Below, one piece after another: positions 1-11,990 of a stretch of DNA of 64,000 nt. The notes below the pieces were generated by a model that saw nothing but the letters and a program-made list of their open reading frames with translations, ran no database searches and was not told the DNA's origin. Made by a program: the position numbers and the translations under genes. Source of the stretch: Manihot esculenta. Taxonomy: Eukaryota; Streptophyta; Magnoliopsida; Malpighiales; Euphorbiaceae. The DNA is taken from assembly GCF_001659605.2 (NCBI RefSeq), contig NC_035170.2, positions 29,120,020 to 29,184,019 of the forward strand, in the 5' to 3' direction. Every line of letters starts with the position of its first letter. Positions within the stretch are counted from its first letter, which is position 1.

Positions 1-3000
1 ATACAATGCTTCATAGGGAGCCATTTTAATACTAGCCTGATAACTATTGTTGTAAGCAAATTCTACTAGTGGGAGATATCTTTCCCAGCTTCCTTCAAAT
101 TCAATTACACAACTTCTGAGCATATCTTCCAAAACTTGAATTACTCTCTCTGACTGGCCATCTGTCTGAGGATGAAAAGCTGTACTAAAATTCAATCTTG
201 TCCCTAGAGCTTCATGTAGTTTTTCCCAAAATCTGGATGTGAATCTTGGATCTCTGTCTGATATGATAGAGATAGGAACACCATGCAGTCTCACAATTTC
301 ATTAATGTATAATTCTACATACTTTTCTAATGTATAATCCATTCTGATTGGCAAGAAATGCGCTGATTTAGTTAACTTGTCAACTATTACCCAAATGGCA
401 TCTTTCTTCCTTGGTGTGAGAGGCAATCCTGTTACAAAATCCATGGTAATTCTATCCCATTTCCATTCTGGTATAGCGATAGGCTGCAACAACCCTGATG
501 GAACCTGATGTTCTGCTTTTACCCGTTGACATGTCAAACATTTTGTTACAAATTCAACTATATCTCTTTTCATGCCTGGCCACCAATAGTGCATCTTCAG
601 ATCTTGATACATCTTTGTGCTACCTGGATGCATAACATATGGACTGTTGTGTGCCTCTGTAAGAATACTCTGTTTCAGCTCTCCAATGTTAGGTACACAT
701 ATTCTGTCACCATAGTACAAGTAGCCATCATCACTTATCACATGCTTCTGCTTCTTTCCCTCTTGTACTTGTCTAGTCCATGAAGCTATCTCTGTATCTT
801 CTTTTTGTGCTTCTTTAATTTGTTGTAGTAGGCTGGGTCTAACTTTCAATTCTGCTATGATAGCTCCATCATCTGACATAGTCAACCGCGCATTCATCGC
901 TCTTAATGCAAATAAGGATTTCCTGCTAAGTGCATCTGCTACCAGATTAGCTTTGCCTGGGTGATAATCTATAATGCAATCATAATCTTTCAGTAATTCC
1001 ATCCATCTTCGCTGTCTCAAGTTTAGCTCCTTCTGTGTGGGCAAGTATTTCAGGCTTTTATGATCTGTATAGATATAACATTTCTCACCATATAAGTAAT
1101 GTCTCCAGATCTTTAGTGCAAAAACTATGACAGCCAGCTCTAGATCATGAGTAGGATAGTTCTTCTCATGTGGCTTCAGTTGTCTAGAAGCATAAGCAAT
1201 CACTTTACCTTCTTGCATCAAAACACATCCAAGTCCATTGTGAGAAGCATCACTGTATATCACAAATTCCTTGCCAGAAATAGGTTGTGTAAGTATAGGT
1301 GCTTCGGTGAGCATAGTCTTCAATCTGTCAAAGCTTGCCTGACATCTATCATCCCAAACATACTTAACATTCTTATGTAGTAATTTAGTCAATGGAGCTG
1401 CTATAAGTGAAAACCCTTTTACAAACCGTCTGTAATACCCAGCTAGACCCAAGAAACTCCTGACCTCTGCAACATTCTTTGGTGGCTTCCATTCCAGAAC
1501 AGCTTTAATCTTCTGAGGATCTACCCTAACTCCCTCTGCTGATACAACATGTCCCAAAAATGCTATTTCATTGAGCCAAAAATCACATTTACTGAACTTA
1601 GCATAAAGTTGTTTTTCCCTCAGAGTCTGTAATACTATCCTCAAATGTCTGTCATGGTCTTCTCTAGTTTTAGAGTATACCAGAATATCATCAATGAATA
1701 CTACAACAAACTGGTCTAAATATGGATGGAAGATACGATTCATTAGATCCATGAATGATGCAGGTGCATTTGTTAACCCAAATGGCATAACCAGAAACTC
1801 ATAATGTCCATATCGTGTTCTGAATGCAGTCTTAGGCACATCTGTCCCTTTAACTCTCAACTGATGGTAGCCCGATCTCAAATCTATCTTAGAGAAAATG
1901 CTGGCCCCTTTTAACTGATCAAACAAATCATCTATTCTGGGCAGTGGATATTTATTCTTTATAGTTACCTTATTCAATTGTCTGTAATCAATGCACAATC
2001 GAAGAGATCCATCTTTCTTTTTCACAAACAACACTGGTGCACCCCATGGTGAAACACTAGGTCGAATAAAGCCCTTATCAAGTAACTCTTGTAACTGTAT
2101 TTTCAACTCTTTCAATTCTGTAGGAGCCATTCTGTAAGGAGCAATTGAAATAGGTGCAGTGCCTGGCACAACTTCTATAGCAAAATCCACTTCCCTTTCT
2201 GGAGGTAACCCTGGCAACTCTTCAGGAAATACATCTGGAAAATCACACACTGTGGGTAGGTTTGACACACTAAGACCTTCCTTCTTAGTTTCAATCACAC
2301 TGGCTAGATAGGCCGTACAGCCTTTTCTAATCAACCTCTTAGCTGTAATGGCAGATATGACATTGGAGAGGTAATCTGACCTCTCACCCACAACTATAAC
2401 CTCAGAACCCTCTAATGTTTTGAGTGTAACTCGCTTTAACTTACAATCAACTATGACATGATGTCTAGACAACCAATCCATACCCAGAATTACATCAAAC
2501 TCTCTAAAAGGTAACTCTATCAAGTCACCTAAAAAGGTGTGACCTTGCACACATATAGGACAATCTCTGTAAACTCTATTCACAATCACAAGATGTCCTA
2601 AGGGATTGGTCACTGCTATGTCATGTTCTAAAGATTCTACTTCAATTCCCTTCTCATTATTGATGGGTATGCTGATGTATGAATGTGTGGAACCAGGATC
2701 AATTAATGCATAAACATGTTTGCCAAAGATAGAAAATTTACCAGCTATAACATCTGGTTTGTCCTGGTCTTCCTTTGCACGAATAGCATATGCCCTAGCA
2801 GGTGCTCTAGTGTCTGGTCTGTCTACTGTCTCTGATACTCGTTGACTCTGAGCACTACTAAATTCACCTCTACGAGCACTACTAAATTCACCTCTACCTC
2901 TTCCTCTGCCTCTAGACCCTGTCGGCATAGATCTCTCTGTCTGTATAGGCTGCACTGACTGGCCTCTAGGACAATCCTTCATAAAATGCTCTGAGCTTCC

Positions 3001-4074
3001 ACATAAATAGCAAGCCCCAGTCAATCTCCTGCATACACCACCATGTCTCCTGCCACAATGCTCACATACTGGTGGCAACCCTCTACCTGGTCCTCCTGTA
3101 CTGGATACTGAGGTAGTCTGCTGTCCAGACCTCACTACTGAACTCTGCCCAGGTCTCTGAATCTGCCTAGGTGGCCCTCTCTGTCCTATCTGCTGAAATT
3201 CCCTTTGTCTCTTGCTAGTTGTCTAAGATGCAGAGGATTGTCCCTGATAATGGCTCTGGCTCCTCTTTTGTTGCCCTCTTTGCTTTCTACTTTGCTCTTC
3301 TTCTTTAATTCGCTCCAGGCTGTGGGCCGTCTCTACTAAAACTGAGAGTTCCCTAATATGCATAACTGTGAGGTACATCCTTATATCAGCATGCAATCCT
3401 TGCTCAAAGCGTTTACATCTCTCTTCCTCTGTAGGAACTATCTCTGTGGCATACTTACTAAGTCTAACAAATTCTCGCTCATACTCTGTTACTGTAAGCC
3501 TGCCTTGTCTGAGGTATAAAAATTCCCTTCTTCTCTCCTCTATATATAAGGCCCCAATATATTTCTTCTTAAACTCTGCTAAAAAGAATTCCCAAGTCTG
3601 CCGCTCTAGGCTAACCATCTGTGTCAAAGTTGTCCACCATCTATAAGCTTCATCTTTCAGCAATGATACTGCACACATCAAGCTCTCTGCTGGTGAACAC
3701 TGTAGCTGCTGTAAGACCCTTTCTGTACTTTCTAACCAGAATTCTGCAGCTGAAGGATCATCTTCCTTTTTACCTCTAAACTCTGTGGCACCATATTTCC
3801 TGAGTTTTTCTATTGGAGGCCTAGGTTGTGCCTGGGCTACAACAGGTGGGGGAACCTGGACTGCTACAGTTGGTGGTGGTACCTCTGGTACATTTTGTGT
3901 AACCCTCCTAAGCAACTCAGCTATTTGCTGAAACAATGCATCCTACCCTGGTCCGCCAGCAGCAGCAGGTGGAGGAGGAGCAGCAGGTGCAGGAGCGGCA
4001 GCAGCTGCAGCTGCCTCAGAGGGAGCATGACTCTCTACCTCTTCATCTGCTGCTCTCTGTGACTCAGATGACAT
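1..4074 (-). pseudogene. gag-pol polyprotein of the Ty3/gypsy element (3' end outside window)
   Basis: The polyprotein encodes a capsid, a CCHC zinc knuckle ([14 protein letters not shown], around base 3000), an aspartic protease ([12 protein letters not shown]; the usual D-S/T-G reads D-P-G), a reverse transcriptase with [10 protein letters not shown], RNase H (YTDHKSLKY) and the start of integrase (HHCC-like region, then an rve core with MDFVTGLP and SDRDPRFTS). I chose the start ATG at 4072-4074, the first Met after the primer-binding site. Two in-frame TAG codons interrupt gag (3943-3945 and 3223-3225); both could be C-to-T changes of CAG. From 3222 to base 1 I saw no stop, so the pol part is unusually well preserved. 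Elements of this group normally use one open frame, which makes this copy non-autonomous unless the stops are read through. Confidence 0.88.
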
Positions 4075-4206
4075 CTTTTATATGACCAAAAGACACAAAG
4101 AAGAGATTTACATCAGAACCATATCATAGCTGTAACTCGTTTTTGGCATGTACATATATGACACATATATACATACATACTATGACCTAGAATCGCCTAA
4201 ACCTTT

Positions 4207-4218
4207 GCTCTGATACCA
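4207..4218 (-). other. Primer-binding site, initiator-Met tRNA type
   Basis: The minus strand reads TGGTATCAGAGC, complementary to the 3' end of plant initiator methionine tRNA. It begins five bases inside the LTR boundary at 4224, as expected for minus-strand priming in the Ty3/gypsy element. Confidence 0.9.
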
Positions 4219-4223
4219 CTAAT

Positions 4224-6956
4224 TGTAACACCCCTTACCCTATCAAAGTATAGATAGAGCAAGGACTGTCACAACTGTAGCTCTATAAACATATCACGAC
4301 TAAACAATTTCTTCTTATCTGTCAATACCAAGTTTTTTTTTGTAATACATGTAACCTTTATCAAGTGATTAAAATAAATGTGAGATTTCTAAACCAAAAT
4401 TTTCGGCAGAGTTTTCTCTGTTTCATTAGCACTTTAACCTGTAATACATATAAAAATCACACTTATAATTCACTAACAACTGTCATTTGATATCTTACTA
4501 TTCGTTGATTACATAACCTTTACAACTCATTCTATTAAATATGTACATGCCAAAATATAGCTGCACTATGACTCAGAGACTCAAAACAACCAGCTATGAT
4601 GATGGCCTTGATATCTGATGTAGATCTCTGATAACTTCTGTTGCCTCTATTTTATCTACAACCTGCGTGAGGTAAAAACCAACACGCTGAGCTAATGCTC
4701 AGTGGGTGATAACAAACAAATAACGAAATAGAGCAAACAAGTTCACGTATACAGATAATCGGAATAAAAACATCTTCTTTTTCCGTTATTGCACATTTTC
4801 TATTTATAACAAATTACCACAGCTTAGTGCATATAAGAGATGCAAACATATTAACACTCACTAATAAGTTCACAAAATCAAGTATCAATCTTAATTAAGA
4901 TCTTAGCCCTTATAAACACATAGTAGGATCGACTAGGTAGATAAGGAGTTATAACGGTAGGCACAGAGTGCCGAACGGTAGGCTCAGAGGCCAGAACTGT
5001 GATAGCAGGGCTCTGTGACCGTGCTTATGAGGTACCTGATATGTAACCTCAAATAAAAATCATGTATCGGTAGCAGTACTGCGAACTCTGTATGTTTATA
5101 TGGCATGCCATACCCTTAAGCTAACCTCGATTCCTATTACGTTTACCAGGGCCAAGTATCATTAACTCAATGTAATTGCATATCATTTGAAGCTATTTGA
5201 ATTCATTTCCAAAGTACATATATATCATATGTCAAAGTCAACAAGATGAGAAATTCATAGCAAATGGTGCAAAACTTTATTGACTTTGCATTCCAATATA
5301 GGAAATTGCATTCTGCCATATATTGCATAAACTTTTCAAGCAGCTTAAAGTCACAATCTGACTTCAGTTTCTTCATAACAAATGTACCTCTATGTCTTAT
5401 CTTTCCAACAAGGTATAATTCATGCAAATCTGATCATTCTAGCTTAAGTTATGAATTTTTCTTTACAAGCTGCTCAATAAGATCTTAACCAGTCCAGTAT
5501 TGGCATTTGTTTATAATATCACAAAACATATCAAATTCATGCATTTTCATACATATTCAAGCTTAAGTGTCTCCTACAAAGTGTTAGGTATACTTCTTAA
5601 AATTCAATTGGCACTGGTATTAACCAATTCCACTGAGTACATAGTTAGTTATGGTATAATCAATACACACTGTTCCGGATGCACTAACTCTGTGTCCAGT
5701 TTAGGTTCACTTGAAATTTTCATCATCTTCTCTACAGATTTCGAATTTGGTCAATTCATGAAAGTTTTAGCTCTTTGTCTCAGCTTTCATTTGGTATATC
5801 TTATGACTAATTTCAATAAATACACAATAAGTTAGAAGGCTTCCAACACTGACTGTCCTGTTAGAACCTATTCTGCCAGATTTGCACTTTTAGCTCTCAT
5901 GTTAAATTTCTTTACTCTAAGCCTTTAAAACATCATTTAAACATTCATATAACATATTTATACAACCAAAGCAACATTTCCAGCAAGTAAAATCAACCTC
6001 TAATCTCACTTGTTCATGGCAAAAATCAAAAGAAAACAGGAAATCATACAAACACCAAACCTTTCTTGAATTTCTCCTTTCTTTTCCTCTTCTAATCTCT
6101 AGCTATCTCCTTTCCCTTTGATGTTCCTTCACCTAGGTCAATTTATGTCTTAGGAAAGGATTGAATAAACTATAAATTAAAGCTTTATAATTCAAATCCA
6201 TGCATAAAGAAATGAGAAGATGTTATTTCCTACACATTTCTAAGCTTACCTTTGATTTTCAAGCTTGGTGTATATGGAACCCTAAACTTTTCTTCTTCAA
6301 TCCCTTCAATATATGGCTCTTCCTTTAGATCTAGGTCTTAGGATGAATTTTGGTTGAAGGAAGAAATTGATTTGGTGAGGTTTTGGCTTGGTTTTGGTGG
6401 GAGAAAGAAAAGCAAAATTTCTTCTTCTTTGAACATGGATGACCTACGGCAATGTGGATGAAGGAAGAAGACAACCCACCTTTTAATTTGCTTGGTCATT
6501 TCTTCATCCATTAGCTAGGTGACACATGGAAAGTAAAATTTGACTTTTATGTTTTAACTTTCCATATTTATACTTTAACCCACTAAACTCTTTACCATGT
6601 TTCAATTTAGTTTTTAAACTTTCCATAATCATAGATTGACCTACTAAAATATGCTTTTAGCATTTAGAAGTCCTTTTCACTTAAGCTAGCATAACAGACT
6701 TAAACAAGCACCTCAAGCAAGCACGTCGGGAAACCCTAAGCACCTCCCGAACGTGACTCATTCCCGACTCGCTAATCACACTGTCTGCTTTATTTCTAGA
6801 TATATCCGTTTCTTTATTTGAGTTTTCTATGATTCAGTTATTAGCAGTTTAGAGTTAAGCTAGCACCTCCCCTAATGCCACTTACTCTAGTAGTGAAATA
6901 GCCTAACTCATACCTAATGATGTCACTGCTCTAGCTATGGGTTTGAGGATGTTACA
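4224..6956 (-). repeat. 5' LTR of the Ty3/gypsy element
   Basis: On the minus strand the LTR begins TGTAACATCCTC at 6956 and ends GGGGTGTTACA at 4224, giving a near-palindromic TGTAACA..TGTTACA pair of ends. It spans 2733 bp. The inner end lies next to the primer-binding site and the outer end falls in the middle of a copia integrase frame. Small ORFs inside it (for example 5500-5835) have no recognisable product. Confidence 0.88.
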
Positions 6957-8963
6957 CCTCCCCATATCTAAAAGAGTTCTATTTTTTCTTTCAACAACAC
7001 CATTTTGTTGGGGAGTCCTAGGAGATGAAAAATTATGAGTGATCCCTAACTTATTACAAAAAATTTCAAATTTTTCATTTTCAAATTCTCTACCATGATC
7101 ACTCCTTATTGAAGAAATTTGAAAACCCTTTTCATTTTGAACTTTCTTTGTAAAACTTTTAAAAGCATCAAAACAATCATCCTTATGAGCAAGGAATACA
7201 ACCCAAGTATACCTAGAGTAGTCATCAACTATAACAAACCCATAATGCATGCCACCAAGACTAGCTACTCTAGTTGGACCAAATAAATCCATATGCAAGA
7301 GTTGCAAAGGTCTAGAAGAAATTACCTTATTAATAGCTTTAAAAGAACTCTTAACTTGCTTACCCATTTGACATGCATCACATACTTTGTCCTTTTCATA
7401 TTTGATCTTTGGAAGGCCATCAACTAGCTCATCTTTGCTCAAATTTTTGAGGAGATCCATGCTAGCATGAGAAAGCCTTCTATGCCAAATCCAAGAGTTA
7501 TCACTAATAGACACAAAGCACTTCATATCTTGGTTAGTCATAGCTTGCAAGTCAATAAGATAGATATTTTCAACTCTATCACCAACAAACAATATTTTGT
7601 TATCCGACATTCTAGAAACAAAACATGATTTTGGTTCAAAGATAACTCTACAACCTTTATCACATAATTGACTTACACTTAATAAATTATGCTTCAAACC
7701 ATCAACTAAGAGAACTTTATCAAGAATAGGAGAGTTTTCCTTACCGACTTTACCAATGCCAACAATTTTACCTTTTCCATTGTCTCCAAAGGTTACTTGT
7801 CCACTTCCGTCTTTCTTTTCAAGAGAGATGAAGTGACTTGAATTTCCGGTCATGTGCCTTGAACATCCACTATCTAGATACCATTTGCTTTCAATTTTTG
7901 AGGATTTCAAGCACACCTCATTGGAGCTTTCCTCTAGAGCCATGAAGCACATGTTGGCAATTTCATCACCAACCTCCTCCTCTTCGGAATCACTTGACTC
8001 ATCCCTTGTTGCTTTGAAGGCCTTCTTCTTGAACTTCTTGATAGGCTTCTTCAACTTGGGACAATCCACCTTGTAGTGACCCGGCTTATTGCACTAATAG
8101 CAAGTGACTACTTCCTTTTTGCTTGATTCACCCTTTTCCTTTCTAAAATTTCTCCTTGGGATGAACTTTTTATTTTGGAGAAGCAACTTCCTTATTCTCC
8201 TAGTTACCAAGGCCAATTCTTCCTCACTTATCTCTTCTTCTTCCTCACTAGTATCTTCGGAGGCTACCCTTAGAGCAATGTTCTTTTTCATCTTGCTAGG
8301 TTCCTCCACTTGCTCTCTCTTTAGAGTCATCTCATAGTCAATGAGATTCCCCAAGAGTTCATCCAATTGCACTTTGGTCAAGTCTTTGGCATCCTTTAAG
8401 GAAGTTACCTTTGGTAGCCATTCTTTGGGTAGACATCTAAGGATTTTCTTCACCAACTCTTCATTTGTAAATGTCTTCCCAAGAGATTTCATCCCTCCAA
8501 TGATCTCAATGAACCTATCATACATTTGGCTAATAGTTTCATCGGATTTCATCTTGAATAACTCATATTGATAGATGAGGGATTCCATCTTGTTTTCCTT
8601 GACTTGATTGGTACCTTCATGAGTGACAACCAAAGCATCCCAAATTTCCTTGGCGGTGGACTTCATGCATACTTTGTTGTACTCACTTCTACTAAGAGCA
8701 CAAAACAAGATGTGAATGGCTTTGTCATTGAGAGCTACCCTTCTCTTCTCTAGCTCACTCCATTCACTCTTAGGTTTTTGCTCTTGGTTTCCATCAATCA
8801 CTCTTGTGGGAAAGAAAGGCCCATTCTCTACAATGTCCCACAAATCAACTCCTTCCGATTTAAGGAAATAATACATTCTATTTTTCCAATATAGAAAGTC
8901 ATTTCCATCAAAGAAAGGTGGTCTCACAACCGATTGACCTTCTTGAGAATTGAGGGCTGCCAT
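6957..8963 (-). pseudogene. copia gag-protease-integrase polyprotein, truncated
   Basis: The start is the ATG at 8961-8963. The first ~290 residues form a UBN2-type capsid (WKNRMYYFLKSEGVDLW; later SQMYDRFIEIIGGMKSLG). The frame then hits a TAG inside the zinc knuckle: the residues are C-Y-stop-C-N-K-P-G-H-Y-x3-C, so the stop (8095-8097) replaces one spacer residue. After it come the protease (WYLDSGCSRHMTG), the GAG pre-integrase domain (WHRRLSHASMDLL) and the integrase core with its D (HMDLFGP), D (RSDHGREF) and E (NGVVERKNR). The last genuine residues are LLDMGR; after that the frame reads into the gypsy LTR and ends at 6903, so those last residues are chimeric. Confidence 0.88.
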
Positions 8964-9010
8964 TTGATCTTTACTCCAAGATAATTATATCTTCAAGAAA
9001 GGGAGACTTA

Positions 9011-9022
9011 GCTCTGATACCA
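9011..9022 (-). other. Primer-binding site of the copia element
   Basis: The minus strand reads TGGTATCAGAGC, matching the initiator-Met tRNA 3' end. It lies two bases inside the LTR end at 9025 and about 50 bases before the gag ATG. Confidence 0.88.
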
Positions 9023-9024
9023 CT

Positions 9025-10576
9025 TGTTGTCCCTTGAGGCAACCCAAGAGGGGGGGTGAATTGGGTTTATAAAAAATTTAAAAACAAAGATAAGAAATTA
9101 AAAGAGAATAGGGAAGAGAAAAATCAACACAATGATTTATAGAGGTTCAGCTATCTCAAGCCTACGTCCTCTCCTCAAGGTCCACTTGAGAGTTCAACTC
9201 CACTATCAAATCTTCTTTGGGTGAAGATTAAAACTCTTACAATCTTAGAGCAAGCCTTTGCTCTCTACAAATCTCCTTTTCACTCAAGAGCAATCCTTTG
9301 CTCAATAACACACTCACAACAACAGAGTCTCTCAACAACCTTTACTCACTCAGTAAAGCCAACCAATTACAACTCAAAACTAGCTTTCAAGAAATCAATG
9401 CTTTGGCTCAAGGTTTTGAGAGAGAGAGAATGAAAAAAAGCTGTAATCTCAATAAATGTTTTGCTTAGATGGTTGTTGTAACCCCTTCACATTCAAAACA
9501 TGTTGTATTTATAGTTCTATCATAAATATGGCCGTTGGGGGTGCATTAAATGCAAATAGAGCCGTTTATTTGCAGAAATAACCGTTACACCGTTTCAGAA
9601 AAATTCAGGTTCGGCGGCCTAAGCTTAGAGTTCGGCGGCCGAACCATTTCACGTGAAGAAAAACACACTTAAAACATGGACTTTCGGCGGCCTAAAGTCA
9701 GAGTTCGGCGGCCGAACTTGTGGGACTTTCGTCTCTGTCCCTCTCTTTCGGAAGCCGAACTTTAAGCTTCGGAGGCAGACTTAAAAGCAGACTTTCGGCG
9801 GCCGAAGGTCAATGTTCGGCGGCCGAAAGTGTGAGACTTTCGTCTCTGCCCTTCACTTTCGGAAGCCAAACATTCAGCTTCGGGAGCAACTCACCTTCGG
9901 CGGCCGAAAGCCAATGTTCGGCGGCCGAAAGTGTGGGACTTTCGTCTCTGTCCCTCTCTTTCGGAAGCCGAACCTTTGCCTTCGGGGGTATACTGAAATC
10001 CCCACTTTCGGCGGCCGAAATTCATTGTTCGGCGGCCGAAAGTATGGCACTTTCGTTTCTGTCCCTCATTTTCGGAAGCCGAAAGAATAGTTTAGGGGGC
10101 ACAAAATTAATTCCTTAAATCTTTGAAAAATCATAACTTAGGCTGTAAAATTCCTTTTTTTCAATCCGTTTGAATTTTTGTAACCCATATTTTTAGATCT
10201 TTGATTTTGATAAAAAATAATTTCAAAATCACTTCTTTTGAAAAATTTCATTTTAGTCCCTGAAAGTCTGTTACTTAAAATTTTTGGCCATATCTAAAAA
10301 AACTTTTAGAAACGAATGAAACCTTGAGCCATCACAATCAATTAATTGAAATTCACAATTCATGAAATTTAACAAGGCATAAATAGAAAATACTTTCTTT
10401 TCCCTTCCTTGTGGCATGCTTCCAAATTAGGCACTTTTCTCTTTTGAGATTGAAGCAATTTCATTCTTGATAGTAAGAAACCTACAAGCTCAACACAAAC
10501 ACTTTTGAAGATAATTAGTAAGACACCAATTGTTTATTAATCATCAAAACAAGGATTAAAACACCTAGGTTCAACA
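9025..10576 (-). repeat. 5' LTR of the copia element
   Basis: The minus strand runs from TGTTGAACCTAGG at 10576 to GGGACAACA at 9025, giving a matching TGTTG..CAACA pair of ends and a length of 1552 bp. It contains a GC-rich array of palindromes (separate entry). No 3' partner is in the window. Confidence 0.85.
9600..10090. repeat. Array of TTCGGCGGCCGAA palindromes inside the copia LTR
   Basis: About five units spaced roughly 75-110 bp apart, each with two copies of the palindrome (first copies often with a T for G) about 10 bases apart. They alternate with a box reading ACTTTCGTCTCTG followed by TTTCGGAAGCCGAA. The array is GC-rich inside an AT-rich LTR. The apparent 132-residue ORF over 9720-10118 is only this repeat read in frame. 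Confidence 0.85.
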
Positions 10577-11990
10577 ATTTTAAATGAAAATATTATATAA
10601 TATTGTGGATGTTTAATATTATTCTAAAATTTGAATATAAGATTTATTAATTTAATATAAATAATAATATTAAAAATATTTAATTATTTTATTTAAATTT
10701 AAATTTTATTATAAAAATTAAAAACTATATTTAAATTAATATAAAAATAAAAATTAAATTAAAATAAAAAACCATATAGAATTGTATCAAAATCATATTA
10801 AAATTCGATTTTAATTCTGATTTCAAAAAATCTAAAAAATCAACTTTTCAATTCTGATTTTTCCATCCGTAATTTTACTATCATTCCTCCGTTGTTTAAT
10901 TATTTAAAAGTTGATTAAAAGATAGATAATATTTTTTATTCCTAAAAATACCCTTTAATACTTTTCACCTTCAACTTCTCCGAGGATCACCGTTGCATCC
11001 TTTTCAATTTTTCACCTGTATACCTCAATTTTTCCAATATTTTAAGCATCTCTAGAACCAATAGTTCTTCCACCACCAAATTAATACTTAAAATATGAAG
11101 CCAAATTAACAGCATAAGGATGATAAGAAATGATAACTTGTTCATTGTAATACCTATGAAAGATTTCCTTAAATACTGAGCTGCTTTCGATGCCTCGGCT
11201 CCAAATTTCGGATTTGTATATACTAATGCTCAACAAGTGGATTCTTTCTATAATGATTCATTACCAATTTCCTGCGTAAGTACATGATCTAGGAGGAGTT
11301 ACAATTGGGGGTAAAATACATGTGATTGCAGAAGTGCAATAGGGTATGTATAAATTTATTGATTTTGATATGTGACTTAGTGTTCTACTCTGTGCTCCAT
11401 AATGCCTTTGCAACTCCTTTGATATGGAAATTTTGCTTTCAAGTTGAAAAAGCTTCCACAAATTTCTTCACATATAAAAAAATAGTAATTTCCAGCAGCG
11501 TGCAAGTCAAATTCTTCACAGGCCGAGTGATAGTGTGTAGCGATGAGGAGCTTTCAATATCCATTTTGGAGAATTGAGAATTGATAAAATGTATGGGTAG
11601 AGAAAAAGAGAGTATATTGAGAGATGCATGTATTATGTTTGATAAAATATTTAAAAGAAAAATAGAGCTGTTGAGTTAGAATGTTAGATTTTTTGAATCA
11701 AATGTGGGTGATATGGTTATTTTTTATTTTATTAAGGATAATTTTAATAAAAACTTTCTATTTAAATGATAATAAAATTTAAAAATAAAATAATTTTTTA
11801 AATTTATTTTTTTAATAATATCTAAAATATTACTTTTATTTTTATTTTTTATTTTTTACCTCCAAACTCATTGTCAAACGCGTCTTTTTTTGTCAGAATA
11901 GTCAACGAAATACTAATCTAACGCGTTCTGCTCTCTTTAACTTCTTCAAGCTCAGTTGGAGTTACACAAGCATTCTTTCATCACTCATCT
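10577..11990. other. AT-rich intergenic DNA and TNL1 upstream region
   Basis: No recognisable gene. A 52-codon minus-strand frame (10987-11145) starts with a hydrophobic run (MNKLSFLIILMLLIWLHIL), but no supporting context was seen. The last 130 bases before the TNL1 ATG contain the element aatctaacgcgttctgc. This is also present before TNL3 (from about 57174) and absent before TNL2, so it is probably the ancestral proximal TNL promoter. Confidence 0.55.

Larger units (their letters stand above)
1..6956 (-). mobile_element. Ty3/gypsy LTR retrotransposon (Tekay/Del-like), cut by the window edge
   Basis: Read on the minus strand the order is 5' LTR (6956 to 4224), an initiator-Met primer-binding site, gag, protease, reverse transcriptase, RNase H and integrase, running off the window at base 1. 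The LTR has TG..CA ends and meets a copia integrase frame exactly at base 6956/6957, so this element inserted into the copia copy. The bases next to the LTR (6957-6961, cctcc) are the expected 5-bp target-site duplication; its partner lies outside the window. The long LTR and the pol wording suggest the Tekay/Del branch of chromoviruses. The diagnostic chromodomain would lie beyond base 1, so the lineage is inferred. Confidence 0.9.
6957..10576 (-). mobile_element. Ty1/copia LTR retrotransposon, 5' part, interrupted by the gypsy insertion
   Basis: Minus-strand order is LTR (10576 to 9025), primer-binding site (9022 to 9011), gag, protease, pre-integrase domain and integrase core. At 6957 the frame stops abruptly because the gypsy LTR begins. 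The reverse transcriptase and the 3' LTR should continue on the far side of the gypsy element, beyond base 1. The sequence outside the LTR (10577-10581, atttt) is the likely target-site duplication. The gag style is reminiscent of SIRE/Maximus-type elements, but I cannot prove the lineage. Confidence 0.88.

Noticed and set aside
9720..10118. 132-residue Ser/Phe/Gly-rich ORF
   Set aside because: Translation of the palindrome repeats in the copia LTR; an overlapping frame is equally open.
10987..11145. 52-residue minus-strand ORF with signal-peptide-like start, possible small secreted peptide
   Set aside because: Only a hydrophobic start; no conserved peptide motif, no paralogous support, AT-rich context.
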